This document shows, one piece after another, positions 5,810-6,535 of a stretch of DNA of 6,535 nucleotides (its first letter is position 1; each line of letters begins with the position of its first letter). The notes below the pieces were generated by a model. The model was not told where the DNA came from. It made no database searches and saw nothing but the letters and a program-made list of their open reading frames with translations. Origin of the DNA: Rickettsiella sp. (lineage in GTDB: Bacteria > Pseudomonadota > Gammaproteobacteria > Diplorickettsiales > Diplorickettsiaceae); assembly GCA_031119195.1 (NCBI GenBank), contig JAVHYG010000094.1, positions 1 through 6,535 of the forward strand, in the 5' to 3' direction. The translations under genes and the position numbers were made by a program.

Positions 5810-6535
5810 AGTTTAGTTTGTAAGCTCAATTGCAGAATTGAATCTATAGAAGCATGCATCACGGTTAATAACGGTGCAGGATACACACCAAAAAAAAGAA
5901 TAGCCGCCGCTAATAAGATAAAAACAACTTTTTCGAAGCCATGAATATCATTACTGCTAGCCACTAAAGGATTACTTATTTCACCAAAAAATACGCGTTT
6001 ATACATATATAAAGTGTAAGATGCACTGAGAATTAAAGTGCTCGCCGCAATAACGGTAATCCAAAAACTAGCCTGCATGGAACTCATAATAATCATAAAT
6101 TCGCCAACAAATCCGGAAGTTCCTGGTAATCCCACATTCGACATAGCAAACAGCATAAAAAAAGATGCCAATAAAGGCATTCGTAAGGCTAAACCGCCAT
6201 AGTCTCTAATTAAACGACTATGGAATCGATATGCCAACATACCTACTGCTAAAAACATCGCGCCTGAACTAAAGGCATGTGAAATCATTTGCACCATTGC
6301 CCCTTCTAAACTCATATAGGCCATCAAGGTATTATGGCTATGCTCCATAATGGCGAATAACATAAAACAACCCAACACGACAAAACCCATGTGCGCTATC
6401 GAGGAATAAGCGATCAGTCGCTTCATATCTACTTGCGCTAAAGCAACAATGCCAATGTAAACAATGGCAATTAATGCCAACGCTATCATCGTGGTATCTA
6501 AAAAACGGCTAGCATCGGGAACAATAGGTAAACTA
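5806..6535 (-). CDS. nuoM: NADH-quinone oxidoreductase subunit M (N-terminus cut by window edge)
   Basis: This is the C-terminal half (242 residues) of an antiporter-like proton-pumping subunit of complex I; about 250 N-terminal residues lie beyond the right edge. The frame is open to base 6535 and starts with SLPIVPDASRFLDTT, so the ATG at 6489 is an internal Met, not the start. Typical NuoM sequence follows: DMKRLIAYSSIAHMGF with His at 6391-6393, GAMVQMISHAFSSGAMF with His at 6277-6279, and GLPGTSGFVGEFMI with the TM12 Glu at 6100-6102. These correspond to His322, His348 and Glu407 of E. coli NuoM. The two histidines are 38 residues apart, against 26 in E. coli, because of a longer loop rich in Met and His. 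The end overlaps nuoN by four bases. Confidence 0.96.
   Translation of the reverse strand, partial: SLPIVPDASRFLDTTMIALALIAIVYIGIVALAQVDMKRLIAYSSIAHMGFVVLGCFMLFAIMEHSHNTLMAYMSLEGAMVQMISHAFSSGAMFLAVGMLAYRFHSRLIRDYGGLALRMPLLASFFMLFAMSNVGLPGTSGFVGEFMIIMSSMQASFWITVIAASTLILSASYTLYMYKRVFFGEISNPLVASSNDIHGFEKVVFILLAAAILFFGVYPAPLLTVMHASIDSILQLSLQTKL

Overview
The window is a compact stretch of housekeeping chromosome from an AT-rich gammaproteobacterium. All six genes lie on the minus strand and read from right to left. The LysS, RF2, DolP, NuoM and NuoN proteins all resemble gammaproteobacterial versions. With the low G+C content and the terse intergenic gaps, this points (by inference only) to a Legionellales or Coxiellaceae-like organism, possibly host-associated. 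No species marker is visible.

In transcription order, the right edge holds the C-terminal half of nuoM. It overlaps nuoN by 4 bases (ATGA), and these are the last two genes of a respiratory complex I operon. Seventeen bases after nuoN comes a two-BON-domain outer-membrane lipoprotein, recognisable as DolP (YraP). After 48 AT-rich bases follows a membrane fatty acid desaturase with three histidine boxes and a long helical C-terminal extension. A 138-base gap then carries a possible promoter and an inverted repeat. Next is prfB (release factor 2), which must be read through a programmed +1 frameshift at codon 26, and finally lysS, which runs off the left edge after 415 codons.

Two functional blocks are joined here. 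The envelope and energy block has complex I antiporter subunits, a lipid-binding lipoprotein and an oxygen-dependent lipid desaturase. The translation block is prfB-lysS, a pairing also known from E. coli. Every gene looks intact apart from the two cut by the window edges. I see no mobile element, CRISPR array, RNA gene or convincing intrinsic terminator, and no gene-free stretch reaches 300 bases.

I do not see an undescribed multi-gene system. The points most worth checking are the autoregulatory frameshift in prfB, the ISL3-transposase-like tail of the desaturase, and the loss in DolP of the tryptophan that E. coli DolP uses to bind membranes.
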